A stretch of DNA of 64,000 bases from Microbacterium sp. AZCO (GTDB lineage: Bacteria > Actinomycetota > Actinomycetes > Actinomycetales > Microbacteriaceae): the NCBI RefSeq assembly GCF_039614715.1, contig NZ_CP154857.1:186001-250000 (forward strand), in the 5' to 3' direction. The notes beneath the pieces were generated by a model that searched no databases, was not told the origin of the DNA, and saw only the letters and a program-made list of their open reading frames with translations. Below are positions 25,547 to 35,451 of this stretch, piece after piece. The translations under genes were made by a program, and so were the position numbers. Each line of letters begins with the position of its first letter. Within the stretch, counting starts at the first letter, position 1.

Positions 25547-27013
25547 CTAGCCTCCGAGCGCGGCCTCGATCGGCCCGCGGGCGAAGTAGACGACGAAGCC
25601 AGCCGCGACGACCCACAGGAGCGGGCTGATCTCCTTCGCCTTGCCCGAGAGCGACCGGATGACGACCCAAGAGATGAAGCCCGCGCCGATGCCGTTGGCG
25701 ATCGAGTAGGTGAACGGCATGACCGTCACCGTGAGGAAGACGGGGATCAGCACCGAGAGGTCGCTGAGATCGACATGGCGGATCTGGGACATCATGAGCG
25801 CACCCACGATGACGAGCGCGGCGGAAGCGACCTCGGACGGCACGATCGTCGTGAGCGGGGTCAGGAACATGGCGAGGAGGAACAGCAGACCCGTCACGAC
25901 GTTCGACAGGCCCGTGCGAGCCCCTTCGCCGATGCCGGAGGCGGACTCGACGAACACCGTGTTGGAGGACGACGACGTGAAGCCGCCCGCGATGGCGCCG
26001 ACGCCCTCCACGACGAGCGCCGACCGGAGCCGCGGGAAATCGCCCTTCTCGTTCGCGAGATCCGCCTCGCGGGACAGGCCCGTCATTGTGCCCATCGCGT
26101 CGAAGAAGTTGGTGAAGACGAGGGTGAAGACGAGCATCGTGGCGGCCAGCCCGCCGATGCGGCCGAACGCCCCGAAGAGGTCGACCTGCCCGACGAGGCT
26201 CAGGTCGGGGATGCTCACCCAGCTGGAGGGAAGCGCGGGGACCGACAGCGACCACCCGCCCGCGTTGATGTCGCCGTCGGCGCCGACCTTCGGTCCGAGG
26301 TGCCAGATCGATTCGATGATCACGGCGGCGACGGTGCCCGCCACGAGCCCGATGAGCAGCGCGCCGCGCACGCGGAGCACCATGAGGATCGCGCAGAGGA
26401 GGAGCGTCAGGACGAACAGCAGCGTCGGGATCGTGGCGATCGACCCGTTGACGCCGAGGCCGACGGGCGGCGACGAGGCTCCCGTCGAGCTCACGAATCC
26501 GGCATCCACGAATCCGATGAAGGCGATGAACAGACCGATGCCGACCGTGATCGCCGTCTTCAGCGCGACCGGCACGGCATCGAAGATGAGGCGCCGCAGG
26601 CCGGTCGCGGCGAGGATCACGATGATGATGCCGTTGATCATCACGAGGCCCATGGCCTCGGGCCAGGTCACCTGACCGACGACGCTCACCGCGAGGAACG
26701 AGTTGATGCCGAGGCCCGCCGCGAACGCGAACGGGAGACGCGAGATGAGGCCGAACAGGATCGTCATGACGCCGGCCGTCAGCGCCGTCACGGCCGCGAC
26801 CTGGGCGAAGCCGAGGCTGTCGCCCGCGACATCCGGACTGCTCGAGAGGATGATCGGGTTCAGGATGACGATGTACGCCATCGTCACGAAGGTGACGACA
26901 CCGCCTCGCACCTCGGTGCCGCGGGTCGATCCGCGCCGCGTGATCTCGAAGAAGCGGTCGAGTGCTCCACGCTCCTCGACGACCTGTGTTCCGGGCGATG
27001 GTGCTGTGCTCAC
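25547..27013 (-). CDS. NCS2-family purine permease (AzgA/PbuG type)
   Basis: A 488-residue transporter with about 12-14 membrane segments. It opens with the AzgA-type EVRGGVVTFVTMAYIVILNP, then shows FAFAAGLGINSFLAV and, later, FTNFFDAMGTMTGLSREAD. The short Asn-Ser (GINS) and DAMGT segments correspond to the substrate-binding helices of the family, whose known members carry adenine, guanine or hypoxanthine with protons. The start is GTG 27013 with GGAGG about 9 nt upstream. The purine biosynthesis genes purN and purH lie 2 kb away on the other strand. No riboswitch is visible in the 112 bp between the divergent starts. Confidence 0.92.
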   Translation of the reverse strand: MSTAPSPGTQVVEERGALDRFFEITRRGSTRGTEVRGGVVTFVTMAYIVILNPIILSSSPDVAGDSLGFAQVAAVTALTAGVMTILFGLISRLPFAFAAGLGINSFLAVSVVGQVTWPEAMGLVMINGIIIVILAATGLRRLIFDAVPVALKTAITVGIGLFIAFIGFVDAGFVSSTGASSPPVGLGVNGSIATIPTLLFVLTLLLCAILMVLRVRGALLIGLVAGTVAAVIIESIWHLGPKVGADGDINAGGWSLSVPALPSSWVSIPDLSLVGQVDLFGAFGRIGGLAATMLVFTLVFTNFFDAMGTMTGLSREADLANEKGDFPRLRSALVVEGVGAIAGGFTSSSSNTVFVESASGIGEGARTGLSNVVTGLLFLLAMFLTPLTTIVPSEVASAALVIVGALMMSQIRHVDLSDLSVLIPVFLTVTVMPFTYSIANGIGAGFISWVVIRSLSGKAKEISPLLWVVAAGFVVYFARGPIEAALGG

Positions 27014-27125
27014 GGGCTGACCTCCGAGACGACGTTATCGGCACCGCGACCTGTTGCGGCGAAAGCCCGCGCGCGGGCGTGGCCGACCGGACTGCCCCGA
27101 AGCGCTGGGTAGGGTCGAAAGCCGG

Positions 27126-29021
27126 ATGCACCGCCTCATCGTCGCCTTCCTTGCCGCCTTCGACGCCGCCATCGCGGTCGCCGCGGGGATCGCGGCGACC
27201 CTCGCCCCGCTGACCCTCGTCTGGGTCTTCGGTCTGGGCGACGGCGCCGATTGGGGTGCCCTCTGGCCGGCGAGCGCGGTCGTGTGGCAGCTCGGGCATC
27301 TCGTGCCCGTCGACCTGACGCTGCCCGGCGACTACCTCGCCGCGACCGGCATCTCCGAGTCGGCGGCATCCTTCACCCTCTCGCTCGCGCCGCTCGCGTA
27401 TGCGGCGTTCACGGCGATCTTCGCCGCGCGCTCGGGCGCGCGCGCGTCGCGTGCCGACGCGTGGCTGACCGGCGTCCTCATGGGCGCCGGCGTCGTCGCG
27501 GTGCTGTCCGCGCTCATCGTGCTCACCTCGCACAACACGCTCGCGACGACGTCGCTGTGGCAGGGCATCCTCTTCCCGACGGTCCTCTTCGCGGGGCCGG
27601 CGCTCGCGGGGGCGGTGGTGACCGAGTGGCGCGAGGCCTCGGAGGGCGTCGTCGCACGCGTGCGCGACCGCGTCGAAGCGGGCGGGGAATGGGGCGCGGT
27701 GCCGGGCATCGCGGCCCGCGGGTCCGCCGCCGCCGTCGCGGGACTCGTGGGCGCCGGCGCTCTCGCGGTTGCGGTCGCGGTCGCGGTGCGTGCGGGCCAG
27801 ATCGTCGCGCTGTATCAGGCGGGCAACCTCGACCTACTCGGCGTCGTCGTTGTGACCCTGGCTCAGCTGGCCTATCTTCCGACCCTCGTCGTGTGGGGCG
27901 TCTCCTTCATCGCCGGGCCGGGGTTCAGTCTCGGCACGGGGACGGCGGTCTCGCCGTCGGGCACGCAGCTCGGCGTGGTTCCCGGGGTGCCCGTGCTCGG
28001 CATGATCCCCGAGTCGACGTCGACGTGGCTGCTGCTCGTCGTGCTGCTGCCGATCGCGGTGGGGGCCTTCGCCGGCTGGATCGCCCGATCGCACCTGCTC
28101 CTGGCGGCGGGCATCGCTCCGCGGCCGCGCGGGCGGGTGAAGAAGATTCGGGATGCCGCGTCCGCCCCGGTTCGGGATGCCGCGCCCGCCGCGCCTGCCG
28201 CGCCGACCGTGTCGCTGGACGACGTGACCGATGCCTCCCGCAAGGCCGCCCTCGAGGCGCTGCTCGCGGCGGGCGGATCTCCGCGACCTGCGTCTGCCAC
28301 GCCGCCCGTGACGACGGTCGTCGAGCCGTCGCGGCAACCGGAGCCGGAGCCGCGTCGCGAGGCCGCGCCGCACATCGTGGAGCCCTTCGCGCCCCGCCTC
28401 GTCGTCGCCGCGGTGATCGCCGTCGTGAGCGCGGGCGCGGCGGCGCTGCTGTCGCTGTTCGCCTCCGGCTCGCTCGGGCCCGATCGCCTGGCGCATGTCG
28501 GGCCGGAGCCCGGACCCGTCGCGCTCGCCGTGGGGGTCGAGGTGCTCGTCGGTGCGAGCATCCTGCTTCTCGTGAGCCGGCGCGATGAGGATCGGGATGC
28601 CGGTGCCCGCGCGGTGCCGGGTGCGGCATCCACGGCTCCGTCGCTGCCGGCGGTCGCACCCGTTGCTCCCCACGACGTCGCTCCCGTCGACGCTCCGCCC
28701 GTCCGCCCGGAGGCTCCGCCCGTTCTCCCGGAGGCTCCGCCCGTCCGCTCGGAGGCTCCGCCCGTTCTCCCGGAGGCTCCGCCCGTCCGCTCGGAGGCTC
28801 CGCCCGTCCGCTCGGAGGCTCCGCCTGTCCGCCCGGTCGAGGCCGCGGAGCCTGCACGGCCCGCGGAGGCGCCCGAGCCGGCCCGCCCGGCGGACCCCGT
28901 GCCGAGCGCGGACGCCCCCGTCGACCACGACGCCGAGACGGCTCCCATCGACCTGCCGACTCTGCCGATCGATCCTCCCGATGCACCGGACACGGCGGCC
29001 GGACGGCCGTCGGTAGACTAG
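27126..29021 (+). CDS. DUF6350 membrane protein with repeat-bearing C-terminal tail
   Basis: 631 residues. The first 370 carry about nine membrane segments with the DUF6350 hallmarks [19 protein letters not shown] and [20 protein letters not shown] followed by [10 protein letters not shown]. Members of this family are found before purN in many actinobacteria and have been called PerM-like division proteins. After a linker there are two more membrane segments ([42 protein letters not shown]). The last 120 residues are a Pro/Ala/Glu-rich tail with seven near-identical heptads of the form EAPPVRS or EAPPVLP. The start is ATG 27126, 10 nt after TAGGGT. The stop is 4 nt before purN. Confidence 0.82.
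   Translation: MHRLIVAFLAAFDAAIAVAAGIAATLAPLTLVWVFGLGDGADWGALWPASAVVWQLGHLVPVDLTLPGDYLAATGISESAASFTLSLAPLAYAAFTAIFAARSGARASRADAWLTGVLMGAGVVAVLSALIVLTSHNTLATTSLWQGILFPTVLFAGPALAGAVVTEWREASEGVVARVRDRVEAGGEWGAVPGIAARGSAAAVAGLVGAGALAVAVAVAVRAGQIVALYQAGNLDLLGVVVVTLAQLAYLPTLVVWGVSFIAGPGFSLGTGTAVSPSGTQLGVVPGVPVLGMIPESTSTWLLLVVLLPIAVGAFAGWIARSHLLLAAGIAPRPRGRVKKIRDAASAPVRDAAPAAPAAPTVSLDDVTDASRKAALEALLAAGGSPRPASATPPVTTVVEPSRQPEPEPRREAAPHIVEPFAPRLVVAAVIAVVSAGAAALLSLFASGSLGPDRLAHVGPEPGPVALAVGVEVLVGASILLLVSRRDEDRDAGARAVPGAASTAPSLPAVAPVAPHDVAPVDAPPVRPEAPPVLPEAPPVRSEAPPVLPEAPPVRSEAPPVRSEAPPVRPVEAAEPARPAEAPEPARPADPVPSADAPVDHDAETAPIDLPTLPIDPPDAPDTAAGRPSVD
28692..28838 (+). repeat. 21-bp in-frame tandem repeat in the DUF6350 gene
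   Basis: Seven consecutive 21-bp units encoding APPV(R/L)(P/S)E heptads. Units alternate between a CGTCCG and a CGTTCTC form, and the last is diverged (APPVRPV). Such an array can change copy number by slippage or recombination without breaking the frame. The encoded tail is probably an extended, proline-rich spacer. Confidence 0.9.
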
Positions 29022-29025
29022 GTCC

Positions 29026-29634
29026 GTGCTCACGGTCGCCGTCCTCATCTCGGGAACGGGGTCGAATCTGCGTGCTCTGCTCGACGCGGCCGCCGAGCCC
29101 GACTATCCCGCCCGCATCGTCGTCGTCGGCGCCGATCGCGAGGCCGAGGGCTTCCGGCACGCCGAGGACTTCGGCATCCCGACCTTCCTCGTGCCCTGGC
29201 GCGACTTCGACACGCGCGACGAGTGGGGCGCGGAGCTCGCGGCGCAGCTCGACGTCTGGAAGCCCGACCTCGTTGTACTGAGCGGGCTCATGCGGCTGCT
29301 CCCGCACGCCGTGGTCGAGGCCTGGGCGCCGCGCATCGTCAACACCCACCCCGCGTATCTGCCCGAGTTCCCCGGCGCGCACGCCGTGCGCGACGCGCTC
29401 GCCGCCGGCGTCGTGCAGACGGGTGCGAGCGTCATCGTCGTCGACGACGGCGTCGACACCGGCCCGGTCGTCGCGCAGGAGCGCGTGCCGGTCCTCCCCG
29501 GCGACGACGAGCACGCCCTCCACGACCGCATCAAGCCCGTCGAGCGGCGCCTGCTGATCGACGTCGTCCGGCGCATCGCGACCGGCGAGCTCGATCTCGC
29601 CTCGGCCGCCGCATCCGCCTCCACCCCCTCTTGA
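29026..29634 (+). CDS. purN: Phosphoribosylglycinamide formyltransferase (GART)
   Basis: 202 residues, normal length. It transfers formyl from 10-formyl-THF to GAR in purine synthesis. The GAR-binding loop [13 protein letters not shown], the catalytic [12 protein letters not shown] (Asn and His) and the aspartate in [11 protein letters not shown] are all present. The start is GTG 29026, 4 nt after the DUF6350 stop. TAGACT lies 6 nt before this GTG inside the end of the previous gene, so the gene may also have its own leaderless promoter. purH follows after 53 bp. Confidence 0.96.
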   Translation: MLTVAVLISGTGSNLRALLDAAAEPDYPARIVVVGADREAEGFRHAEDFGIPTFLVPWRDFDTRDEWGAELAAQLDVWKPDLVVLSGLMRLLPHAVVEAWAPRIVNTHPAYLPEFPGAHAVRDALAAGVVQTGASVIVVDDGVDTGPVVAQERVPVLPGDDEHALHDRIKPVERRLLIDVVRRIATGELDLASAAASASTPS

Positions 29635-29687
29635 CCCGCGGGCGCCCGCGCCCGCTCCCCCACGCACCCCAACCGAGGAGCTTCCGC

Positions 29688-31295
29688 ATGGCCGGCCCCA
29701 GCCACGACCCGTCCCTCTACCGCGATCGCGACGTCGTCCCCGTCAAGCGCGCGCTCATCTCGGTCAGTGACAAGACCGATCTGCTGACGCTCGCCCAGGC
29801 GCTCGCCGGCGCCGGCGTCGAGATCGTGTCCACCGGCGGCTCGGCCTCGCTGCTGCGGGATGCCGGCATCTCCGTCGTCGACGTCGCCTCCGTGACGGGC
29901 TTCCCCGAGTCGCTCGACGGCCGCGTCAAGACCCTGCACCCGGGTGTGCACGCGGGCCTGCTCGCCGACCTGCGCCTCGAAGACCACGTGCAGCAGCTCG
30001 CGGAGCTGGGCATCGAGCCCTTCGAGCTCGTCGTCGTCAACCTCTACCCCTTCGTCGAGACCGTCGCGTCGGGCGCCCAGGGCAATGACGTCGTCGAGCA
30101 GATCGACATCGGCGGCCCGGCCATGGTGCGGGCATCGGCGAAGAACTTCGCCAACGTCGCCATCGTCGTCTCGCCGGAGTCCTACCCGGCGATCATCGAC
30201 TCGCTCGGCTCGGGCGGCACGACGCTCGCGCAGCGCAAGGAACTGGCCGCGCGCGCCTTCACCCACACGGCGCAGTACGACCGTGCCGTCGCGACCTGGT
30301 TCGCCGAGGGCACGCTCAGCGAGTCGGAGGACCTGCCGCAGCACCTCACCATCAAGGCCGAGCGTCTCGCGACGCTGCGCTACGGCGAGAACTCGCACCA
30401 GCGCGCCGCGATCTACACCCGCGTCGGCGGACACGGGATCGCGCAGGCGACCCAGCTGCAGGGCAAGGAGATGTCGTACAACAACTACGTCGACGCCGAC
30501 GCCGCCCTGCGCGCCGCGTTCGACATGGTCAAGCCCGCGGTCGCGATCATCAAGCACGCCAACCCGTGCGGCATCGCGGTCGCCGCTCCCAACGCCCTCG
30601 ACCCCATCGCCTCGGCGCACCTGCGCGCACACGAGTGCGACCCCGTGTCGGCCTTCGGCGGCGTCATCGCCGCCAACCGCACGATCACGCTGAAGATGGC
30701 CGAGAACCTCCGCGACATCTTCACCGAGGTGATCATCGCGCCCGACTTCGAGCCCGAGGCTCTCGAGGTCTTCAAGCTCAAGAAGAACCTCCGGGTCCTT
30801 CAGCTGCCCGCCGACTGGCGCGAGGAGCCCATGGACGTCCGGCTCGTCTCGGGCGGACTCCTGCTCCAGGACGCCGACCGGTTCCCCGACGACATCGAGT
30901 CGGTCGCGAAGGACTGGCAGCTCGTCTCGGGGGAGCGTCCCGCCGACGACGACATGGAGAACCTCATCTTCGCGTGGAAGGCGTGCCGCGCCGTCAAGTC
31001 GAACGCCATCGTCCTGGCGAAGAACTCCGCGACGGTCGGCATCGGCATGGGCCAGGTCAACCGCGTCGACTCGTGCCGCCTCGCGGTCGAGCGCGCCGGC
31101 GACCGCGCGGCGGGTTCGGTCGCGGCATCCGATGCCTTCTTCCCGTTCGCCGACGGACCGCAGGTGCTGCTCCAGGCCGGCATCTCGGCGATCGTGCAGC
31201 CGGGCGGCTCGGTGCGCGACTCGGAGGTCATCGAGGCGGCCCGCGATGCCGGCGTCACGATGTTCTTCACGGGCGAGCGCCACTTCTTCCACTGA
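29688..31295 (+). CDS. purH: Bifunctional AICAR formyltransferase / IMP cyclohydrolase
   Basis: 535 residues, the usual size. The N-terminal IMP cyclohydrolase is marked by [50 protein letters not shown] and [10 protein letters not shown]. The formyltransferase follows with [27 protein letters not shown] (catalytic Lys-His) and [10 protein letters not shown], ending in the typical FTGERHFFH. It performs the last two steps of IMP synthesis. The start ATG 29688 is preceded by GAGGAG 9 nt upstream. Confidence 0.97.
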   Translation: MAGPSHDPSLYRDRDVVPVKRALISVSDKTDLLTLAQALAGAGVEIVSTGGSASLLRDAGISVVDVASVTGFPESLDGRVKTLHPGVHAGLLADLRLEDHVQQLAELGIEPFELVVVNLYPFVETVASGAQGNDVVEQIDIGGPAMVRASAKNFANVAIVVSPESYPAIIDSLGSGGTTLAQRKELAARAFTHTAQYDRAVATWFAEGTLSESEDLPQHLTIKAERLATLRYGENSHQRAAIYTRVGGHGIAQATQLQGKEMSYNNYVDADAALRAAFDMVKPAVAIIKHANPCGIAVAAPNALDPIASAHLRAHECDPVSAFGGVIAANRTITLKMAENLRDIFTEVIIAPDFEPEALEVFKLKKNLRVLQLPADWREEPMDVRLVSGGLLLQDADRFPDDIESVAKDWQLVSGERPADDDMENLIFAWKACRAVKSNAIVLAKNSATVGIGMGQVNRVDSCRLAVERAGDRAAGSVAASDAFFPFADGPQVLLQAGISAIVQPGGSVRDSEVIEAARDAGVTMFFTGERHFFH

Positions 31296-31326
31296 GCGGC
31301 TGACCTCCGAGGTGAAGAAGACCTCC

Positions 31327-32064
31327 ATGGCCGATGCCGTCGAACAGTGGCGCGATTACCTGACGTCGGGTCGGTCGTTCGCCGTGTCGGCCGACCGCTC
31401 GATCACCGAGGCCAAGCTGCGCGCGAACCGCACCGGGATCATCTTCGCGGCGGCGCTCGCCGCCCTCGTGCTCGCCGGCTTCATCCTGCTGCTCGTCACC
31501 GACGCCGGGCGCCTGGTCACCTACCTGCTCGTGGGTCTGTTCGTGATCTCGCTGCTCGTCGTCCTGCTGCGCCTCGTCGGCGTACGCAAGCGGCTGCGCG
31601 CTTGTGCGTCGGCGGCGGATCCTCTGGTCATCGTGACCGCGGAGTCGCTGACGTTCTCGGGCGTGCCGCCGATCCTCTGGCGTGACGTCCTCGGGGTCGC
31701 CGCATCGGACCTCGTGGACGACTATGCCGCTGCCGTCGGCGTCAACCGGTGGCTGAAGCGCGCGGCGGTCCGCACGGGGGGCGCGATGATCGGACTCACT
31801 ATGGGACTGGAGCGCGCCAAAGCGTACAAGGCCGGCGCGACCGGGGGACTCGCCCACGACCTCGTCGCGGTGACCGACGGCAACGGCGGTATAAGTGTGT
31901 TCCTGGACAACGCGATGTCGATCGACCAGGCACGGCAGGTCGTCACGGCGATCAAGGTCGCCGCGTGGCTCAACGGCGTCGGCTTCCTCGCCGCCAACCA
32001 GGCGAAAGACGGCGCCGAGATCGCCGCCAAGTGGCTCAAGGGCGAGCGGACGCCGCGCGCCTGA
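31327..32064 (+). CDS. Small membrane protein of unknown function
   Basis: 245 residues. After 35 polar residues come two adjacent membrane segments (GIIFAAALAALVLAGFILLLV and LVTYLLVGLFVISLLVVLLRL), a short basic stretch, and a soluble domain of about 160 residues resembling a YcxB/PH-like fold (VIVTAESLTFSGVPPILWRDVLGVAASDLV). No family is assigned with confidence. ATG 31327 is chosen; GTG 31312 is possible. It follows purH by 31 bp and could be read from the purine operon. Confidence 0.6.
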   Translation: MADAVEQWRDYLTSGRSFAVSADRSITEAKLRANRTGIIFAAALAALVLAGFILLLVTDAGRLVTYLLVGLFVISLLVVLLRLVGVRKRLRACASAADPLVIVTAESLTFSGVPPILWRDVLGVAASDLVDDYAAAVGVNRWLKRAAVRTGGAMIGLTMGLERAKAYKAGATGGLAHDLVAVTDGNGGISVFLDNAMSIDQARQVVTAIKVAAWLNGVGFLAANQAKDGAEIAAKWLKGERTPRA

Positions 32065-32168
32065 CGCATGCACAGGGTGTCCGCGGCTCGGTGGGATGGT
32101 GTGTTACGAAGAAGAGGCGAACGTCTTCAACGGCGACGGCCGGCGCCCCACTCGGAGGATCCACCGCG

Positions 32169-32303
32169 ATGTGGGTCGAGGCGGTCAGCGTCTACGGCTC
32201 GACGGAGCGCGAACTTCTGCTCGGGCGCGGCCTCGAGTGGCTGGCGACCCGATCGGTCCTGGTCGACGGCAGATGGCATGTGTTCGGAGAGGTGGTCGAC
32301 TGA
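32169..32303 (+). CDS. 44-residue ORF resembling the C-terminus of an ADP-ribosyltransferase
   Basis: A short ORF with a clear GGAGG 10 nt before its ATG, and a stop that shares one base with the next start (TGATG), so it looks translated and coupled. The peptide matches the C-terminal 45 residues of the next gene product: both have LLLGRG(L/I)EW followed by a GR and ending in VVD. The segment STERELLLGRG looks like the ExE-LLxRG strand of ADP-ribosyltransferase exoenzymes (E13, E15). It may be a remnant or a separate short chain. The function is unknown. Confidence 0.5.
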   Translation: MWVEAVSVYGSTERELLLGRGLEWLATRSVLVDGRWHVFGEVVD

Positions 32304-33154
32304 TGTCGCGCGAGGGCGATGTGACCGGGCGTCGAGTCAGCGGCCCCGCGAGGTACGACTTCGGCGCCCGGGGGCCGGTGTTCGCCGCGGCCGTCACGCG
32401 GGACGGCGAGGTCGTCGCGTTCCTCTTCCACGGAGATGAGGACGAGCCCGACGCAGCGGGACTGATGGCGGCCCCCGGAGCGGGCTTCGAGCCGACGGGG
32501 TCGGGATACTGGCTCGGTGAGCTGGCGCGGCTGTGCGAGTCGGGTGTGCCCGCGGCCGAGGCGGTGCAGGGTCTTCTCGAAACGAGCGGACCTCCCGTCG
32601 CCGGCACGGTGGGCACGGAACTGCGGCGTTACTCGGGCAAGCACGAGCTCAAGGCCATGCTCGATCCGAAGAGGATGGCGGCGGATCGAGCCGTCCGCGA
32701 CAGTCGCACGGTCCCGCTCCGTGATCGTGTCGACGCCGCACTCCGCGGCGAGACGCCCGCCACGAAAGACGTTCTCGGCCAGATCGAACGGCTGGATGCC
32801 GCTCTCGCCGTGAAGCCGACTCCTGACGCGGTGGTCGTCACGCTCACACCCCCGGCCGCGGTGATTCCGGAGGATCTCGCGCCCGGGATGCGGGTGTTCG
32901 AGCCGAGCTTCCTCACGACGTACCTGACGAGTTCGCCCGAGGCCCTCCCGACTGTTCGGCGACTCGTCCTCCTCCGCGTCCCGGCCGGAGTGCCCGCCCT
33001 GTTCACCGAGGCTTCGGTCCCCGGTGGTCCCGGGGTTCTCCTTCTCGGCCGAGGCATCGAATGGGAGGTGCTCCGCGTGCTTGCCGGCGGGCGCCAGGAG
33101 ATCATCACGGCGAAGGTCGTCGATCGGCGACCCGGCCCGCTCGCCGAGGTGTGA
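32303..33154 (+). CDS. Protein with degenerate ADP-ribosyltransferase-like C-terminus
   Basis: 283 residues, not recognised as a whole. Residues 1-120 are an uncharacterised domain (YDFGARGPVFAAAVTRDGE and others). A helical part follows to about residue 170. From 175 on the order of elements resembles an ADP-ribosyltransferase: a serine/threonine-rich FLTTYLTSSPEA (compare STS), a strand RLVLLRVPAGVPALF, then VLLLGRGIEWEVLRVL, which matches the final LLPRGT-type strand. The expected ExE just before it is replaced by GPG (residues 242-244), so catalysis is doubtful. The start overlaps the stop of the 44-codon ORF that carries an ERE at the same place. No signal peptide is present. Confidence 0.55.
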   Translation: MSREGDVTGRRVSGPARYDFGARGPVFAAAVTRDGEVVAFLFHGDEDEPDAAGLMAAPGAGFEPTGSGYWLGELARLCESGVPAAEAVQGLLETSGPPVAGTVGTELRRYSGKHELKAMLDPKRMAADRAVRDSRTVPLRDRVDAALRGETPATKDVLGQIERLDAALAVKPTPDAVVVTLTPPAAVIPEDLAPGMRVFEPSFLTTYLTSSPEALPTVRRLVLLRVPAGVPALFTEASVPGGPGVLLLGRGIEWEVLRVLAGGRQEIITAKVVDRRPGPLAEV

Positions 33155-33216
33155 GCCCTCGCCGCCGTGTCCGATTTCCGCCAGCCGATGTCGGAAGGGC
33201 GTGACAGGCTGAAGGC

Positions 33217-34725
33217 ATGAGCACCCCGGCCATGTCGTTCGACGAGCGGTACCGCGTCATCCAGTCGCGCGATCCGCGCTTCGACGGCCAGTTCGTCACG
33301 GCCGTGCGCTCGACCGGCATCTATTGCCGGCCCAGCTGTCCGGCGCGCACTCCGAAGGAGTCGAACGTCACGTTCTATGCGACGAGCGCCGCGGCTCACG
33401 AGGCCGGCTACCGGGCGTGCAAGCGCTGTCTTCCCGAAGCCGCGCCGGGATCACCCGCATGGAATCTCAGGGGCGACACGACGGCCCGAGCCATGCGCCT
33501 CATCGCCGACGGCGTCGTCGAGCGCGAGGGCGTGCCGGGTCTCGCGCGCCGGCTGGGGTACTCGCCGCGCCACCTCACGCGGCTGCTCACCGCAGAGCTC
33601 GGCGCAGGCCCCCTCGCCCTCAGCCGCGCACATCGCGCGCACACCGCCCGCATGCTGCTCGTCGGCACCGAGCTCCCCGCCTCCGACGTCGCCTTCTCGG
33701 CCGGGTTCGCGAGCGTCCGCCAGTTCAACGACACCGTCCGCGAGGTGTTCGGGATGCCGCCGCTCGAGCTGCGCGCCCGCCGGCGGCTGCCGGGCCGCGC
33801 CTCGGGCGTGGAGGCGGCCGCCCCCGGGTCGATCGACCTCGTGCTCCCGCATCGCGGACCGTTCGACGCGGAAGGCCTCTTCGCCTGGATGGCGGCCCGA
33901 GCGATCCCCGGCGTGGAGGCGGCGACCCCGACGTCGTTCTCCCGCGTCCTGCGCCTGCCCGGCGGCCCCGCCTGGTTCGAGCTGCGTCTCGACGAGGTCG
34001 GCCGCATCCGGCTGCGCGCACGCCTCTCGGCGCTCCGCGACCTGCCAGCTCTGGTCTCCCGTGCACGAAGGCTGTTCGACCTCGACGCCGATCCGGTCGC
34101 CGTCGACGAGGCGCTCGCATCGCATCCCGAGCTGGCGCCGCTCGTCGCGCGGGTGCCCGGCATCCGGGTGCCGGGCGCCATCGACCCGCACGAGATGCTG
34201 ATCCGCGCGATGGTCGGCCAGCAGATCACGGTGACGGCCGCGCGCACGGCGCTGACGGCGCTCACCGAGGCGCTCGGCGACCCCGTCGAGGGATTCGAAG
34301 GCGCACGACTGCTCTTCCCCTCGATGGCCGTCATCGCCGAACGCGGGCACGAGGTGCTGCGCGGGCCCGCAGCGCGGACCAGAGCCCTCATCGGCGCGGC
34401 TGCGGCGCTCGCCGACGGCAGCCTCACGCTCACCACCGGCGACGACGGCCCCGAGCAGCGAGCCGCCCTCCTCGCGATGCCCGGCATCGGTCCGTGGACC
34501 GCCGACTACGTGCGCATGCGCGTGCTCGGCGACCCCGACGTCCTCCTGCCCGGCGACGTCGCGGCGCGAGCCGGCGCCGCAGCATCCGGGATCCCGTCCG
34601 ATGCGGCGGGTCTCACCGCCTGGGCCACGCGCACAGCGCCGTGGCGCAGCTACCTCACGGCGCACCTCTGGCGCGCCGCCCCCACGACGCGCACCCGACG
34701 CACCTCGACGAAGGAGAAGCCATGA
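33217..34725 (+). CDS. Ada/AraC/AlkA fusion: alkylation-response regulator and DNA glycosylase
   Basis: 502 residues, three domains. The Ada metal domain (residues 10-75) has its four cysteines at C37, C41, C68 and C71; C37 in IYCRPSC would be the methyl-accepting one. An AraC-type helix-turn-helix pair follows ([39 protein letters not shown]). The second half is an AlkA-type 3-methyladenine glycosylase with the helix-hairpin-helix [17 protein letters not shown]447 in LLPGDVAAR sits where the catalytic aspartate belongs. It should sense methylphosphotriesters, activate repair genes and remove alkylated bases. The stop overlaps the ogt start by 4 nt. Confidence 0.93.
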   Translation: MSTPAMSFDERYRVIQSRDPRFDGQFVTAVRSTGIYCRPSCPARTPKESNVTFYATSAAAHEAGYRACKRCLPEAAPGSPAWNLRGDTTARAMRLIADGVVEREGVPGLARRLGYSPRHLTRLLTAELGAGPLALSRAHRAHTARMLLVGTELPASDVAFSAGFASVRQFNDTVREVFGMPPLELRARRRLPGRASGVEAAAPGSIDLVLPHRGPFDAEGLFAWMAARAIPGVEAATPTSFSRVLRLPGGPAWFELRLDEVGRIRLRARLSALRDLPALVSRARRLFDLDADPVAVDEALASHPELAPLVARVPGIRVPGAIDPHEMLIRAMVGQQITVTAARTALTALTEALGDPVEGFEGARLLFPSMAVIAERGHEVLRGPAARTRALIGAAAALADGSLTLTTGDDGPEQRAALLAMPGIGPWTADYVRMRVLGDPDVLLPGDVAARAGAAASGIPSDAAGLTAWATRTAPWRSYLTAHLWRAAPTTRTRRTSTKEKP

Positions 34726-35216
34726 GCACCGCGATGATCCAGACGATCGACACCCCCGACGGCGCCTTCACGATCGTCGCCGACGAGCGCGGGCGCGTGC
34801 TCGCCTCCGGCTGGACGGCTGACGCCGACTCCGCGCTCGCCCGCATCCCGCTTCGGCAGCGTCCGACGGACGTCGCGATGGGGGAGACGGATGCCGCGGC
34901 CGCCGCCCGCGCGTACTACGACGGTGATCTCGCGGCGATCGACACCGTCGAGGTCGTGCAGACGGGAACCTCGATGCAGCTGGCGGGGTGGGCGGCCCTG
35001 AGGTCGATCACTCCCGGAACGCCGCTGTCGTACGCCGAGTTCGCCGCGGCCCTCGGGCAGCCCAGTGCGGTCCGAGCTGCGGCCTCGATCTGCGCGCGCA
35101 ACGCGCCTGCCCTCTTCGTGCCGTGCCACCGCGTGCTGCGATCGGACGGTTCGCTCGGCGGATTCGCCTGGGGCCTCGACGTCAAGCGCTCTCTGCTCGC
35201 CCGCGAGGCCGCCTAA
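34722..35216 (+). CDS. ogt: Methylated-DNA-protein cysteine methyltransferase
   Basis: 164 residues. The acceptor motif PCHRV places the reactive cysteine at C135, followed by [20 protein letters not shown], typical of O6-alkylguanine transferases. The helix-turn-helix part ([22 protein letters not shown]) is present. One atypical feature is FVPCHRV in place of the usual IPCHRV. It is coupled to the Ada/AlkA fusion gene by an ATGA overlap, which makes a compact alkylation-repair operon. Confidence 0.93.
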   Translation: MSTAMIQTIDTPDGAFTIVADERGRVLASGWTADADSALARIPLRQRPTDVAMGETDAAAAARAYYDGDLAAIDTVEVVQTGTSMQLAGWAALRSITPGTPLSYAEFAAALGQPSAVRAAASICARNAPALFVPCHRVLRSDGSLGGFAWGLDVKRSLLAREAA

Positions 35217-35235
35217 CCTCTCGCGAAATCGATCC

Positions 35236-35265
35236 TTGCATTCAGCGGACTCTCAGGTTTAGGCT
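35236..35265 (+). promoter_or_regulatory. Promoter of the leader ORF and ABC exporter
   Basis: TTGCAT (35236-35241), 18 bp, TAGGCT (35260-35265). Transcription would begin near 35272 and produce about 285 nt before the first ABC gene, of which 102 nt are the leader ORF. Confidence 0.6.
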
Positions 35266-35314
35266 GGTGGGCTGTCGCGCGTCCGCGCGGCATCCGCGAT
35301 CCGAGGAGGAAGCC

Positions 35315-35416
35315 ATGTACCAGGCCGTCGTCGCACACGAGCCCGTCGCCTTCCTCCCGGTTTCGGCCACCCCGGCTCACAAGCGCCGCACCGGCGTCGA
35401 AGTCGCGCACCACTGA
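35315..35416 (+). CDS. 33-residue leader ORF before the ABC exporter
   Basis: The ORF has an unusually good ribosome-binding site (CGAGGAGGAAGCC before ATG) for so short a peptide, and follows a good promoter. The peptide begins MYQAVVAHEPVAFLPVSAT and ends with basic residues and HH. The stop codon lies inside the 12-bp palindrome CACTGATCAGTG (35411-35422), and a hairpin begins 9 nt after the stop. This layout is what one expects of a regulatory leader peptide at which a drug-stalled ribosome changes the folding of the downstream RNA. The peptide itself is not assignable to a family. Confidence 0.55.
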   Translation: MYQAVVAHEPVAFLPVSATPAHKRRTGVEVAHH

Positions 35417-35424
35417 TCAGTGTC

Positions 35425-35451
35425 GCGGGTGAGGCATAGCCCCTGACCCGC
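35425..35451 (+). promoter_or_regulatory. Leader hairpin between the leader ORF and the ABC genes
   Basis: GCGGGT (35425-35430) pairs with ACCCGC (35446-35451), and after one mismatch AGG pairs with CCT, leaving a 7-nt loop. A ribosome paused near the end of the leader ORF would prevent or permit this fold. There is no T-run, so factor-dependent termination would have to be assumed. Confidence 0.4.

Noticed and set aside
25359-25550. Small Gly/Ala/Val-rich ORF over the G-rich repeat
   Set aside because: It is only the translation of the 21-bp repeat in one frame, without ribosome-binding site.
27014-27125. Purine riboswitch before the purine permease
   Set aside because: The intergenic region is only 112 bp, shared with a divergent promoter, and shows none of the expected three-way-junction pairing.
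33155-33216. Ada box before the Ada/AlkA fusion gene
   Set aside because: TCCGAT and ATGTCGGA form only a loose inverted repeat in the 62-bp gap; not enough to call a binding site.
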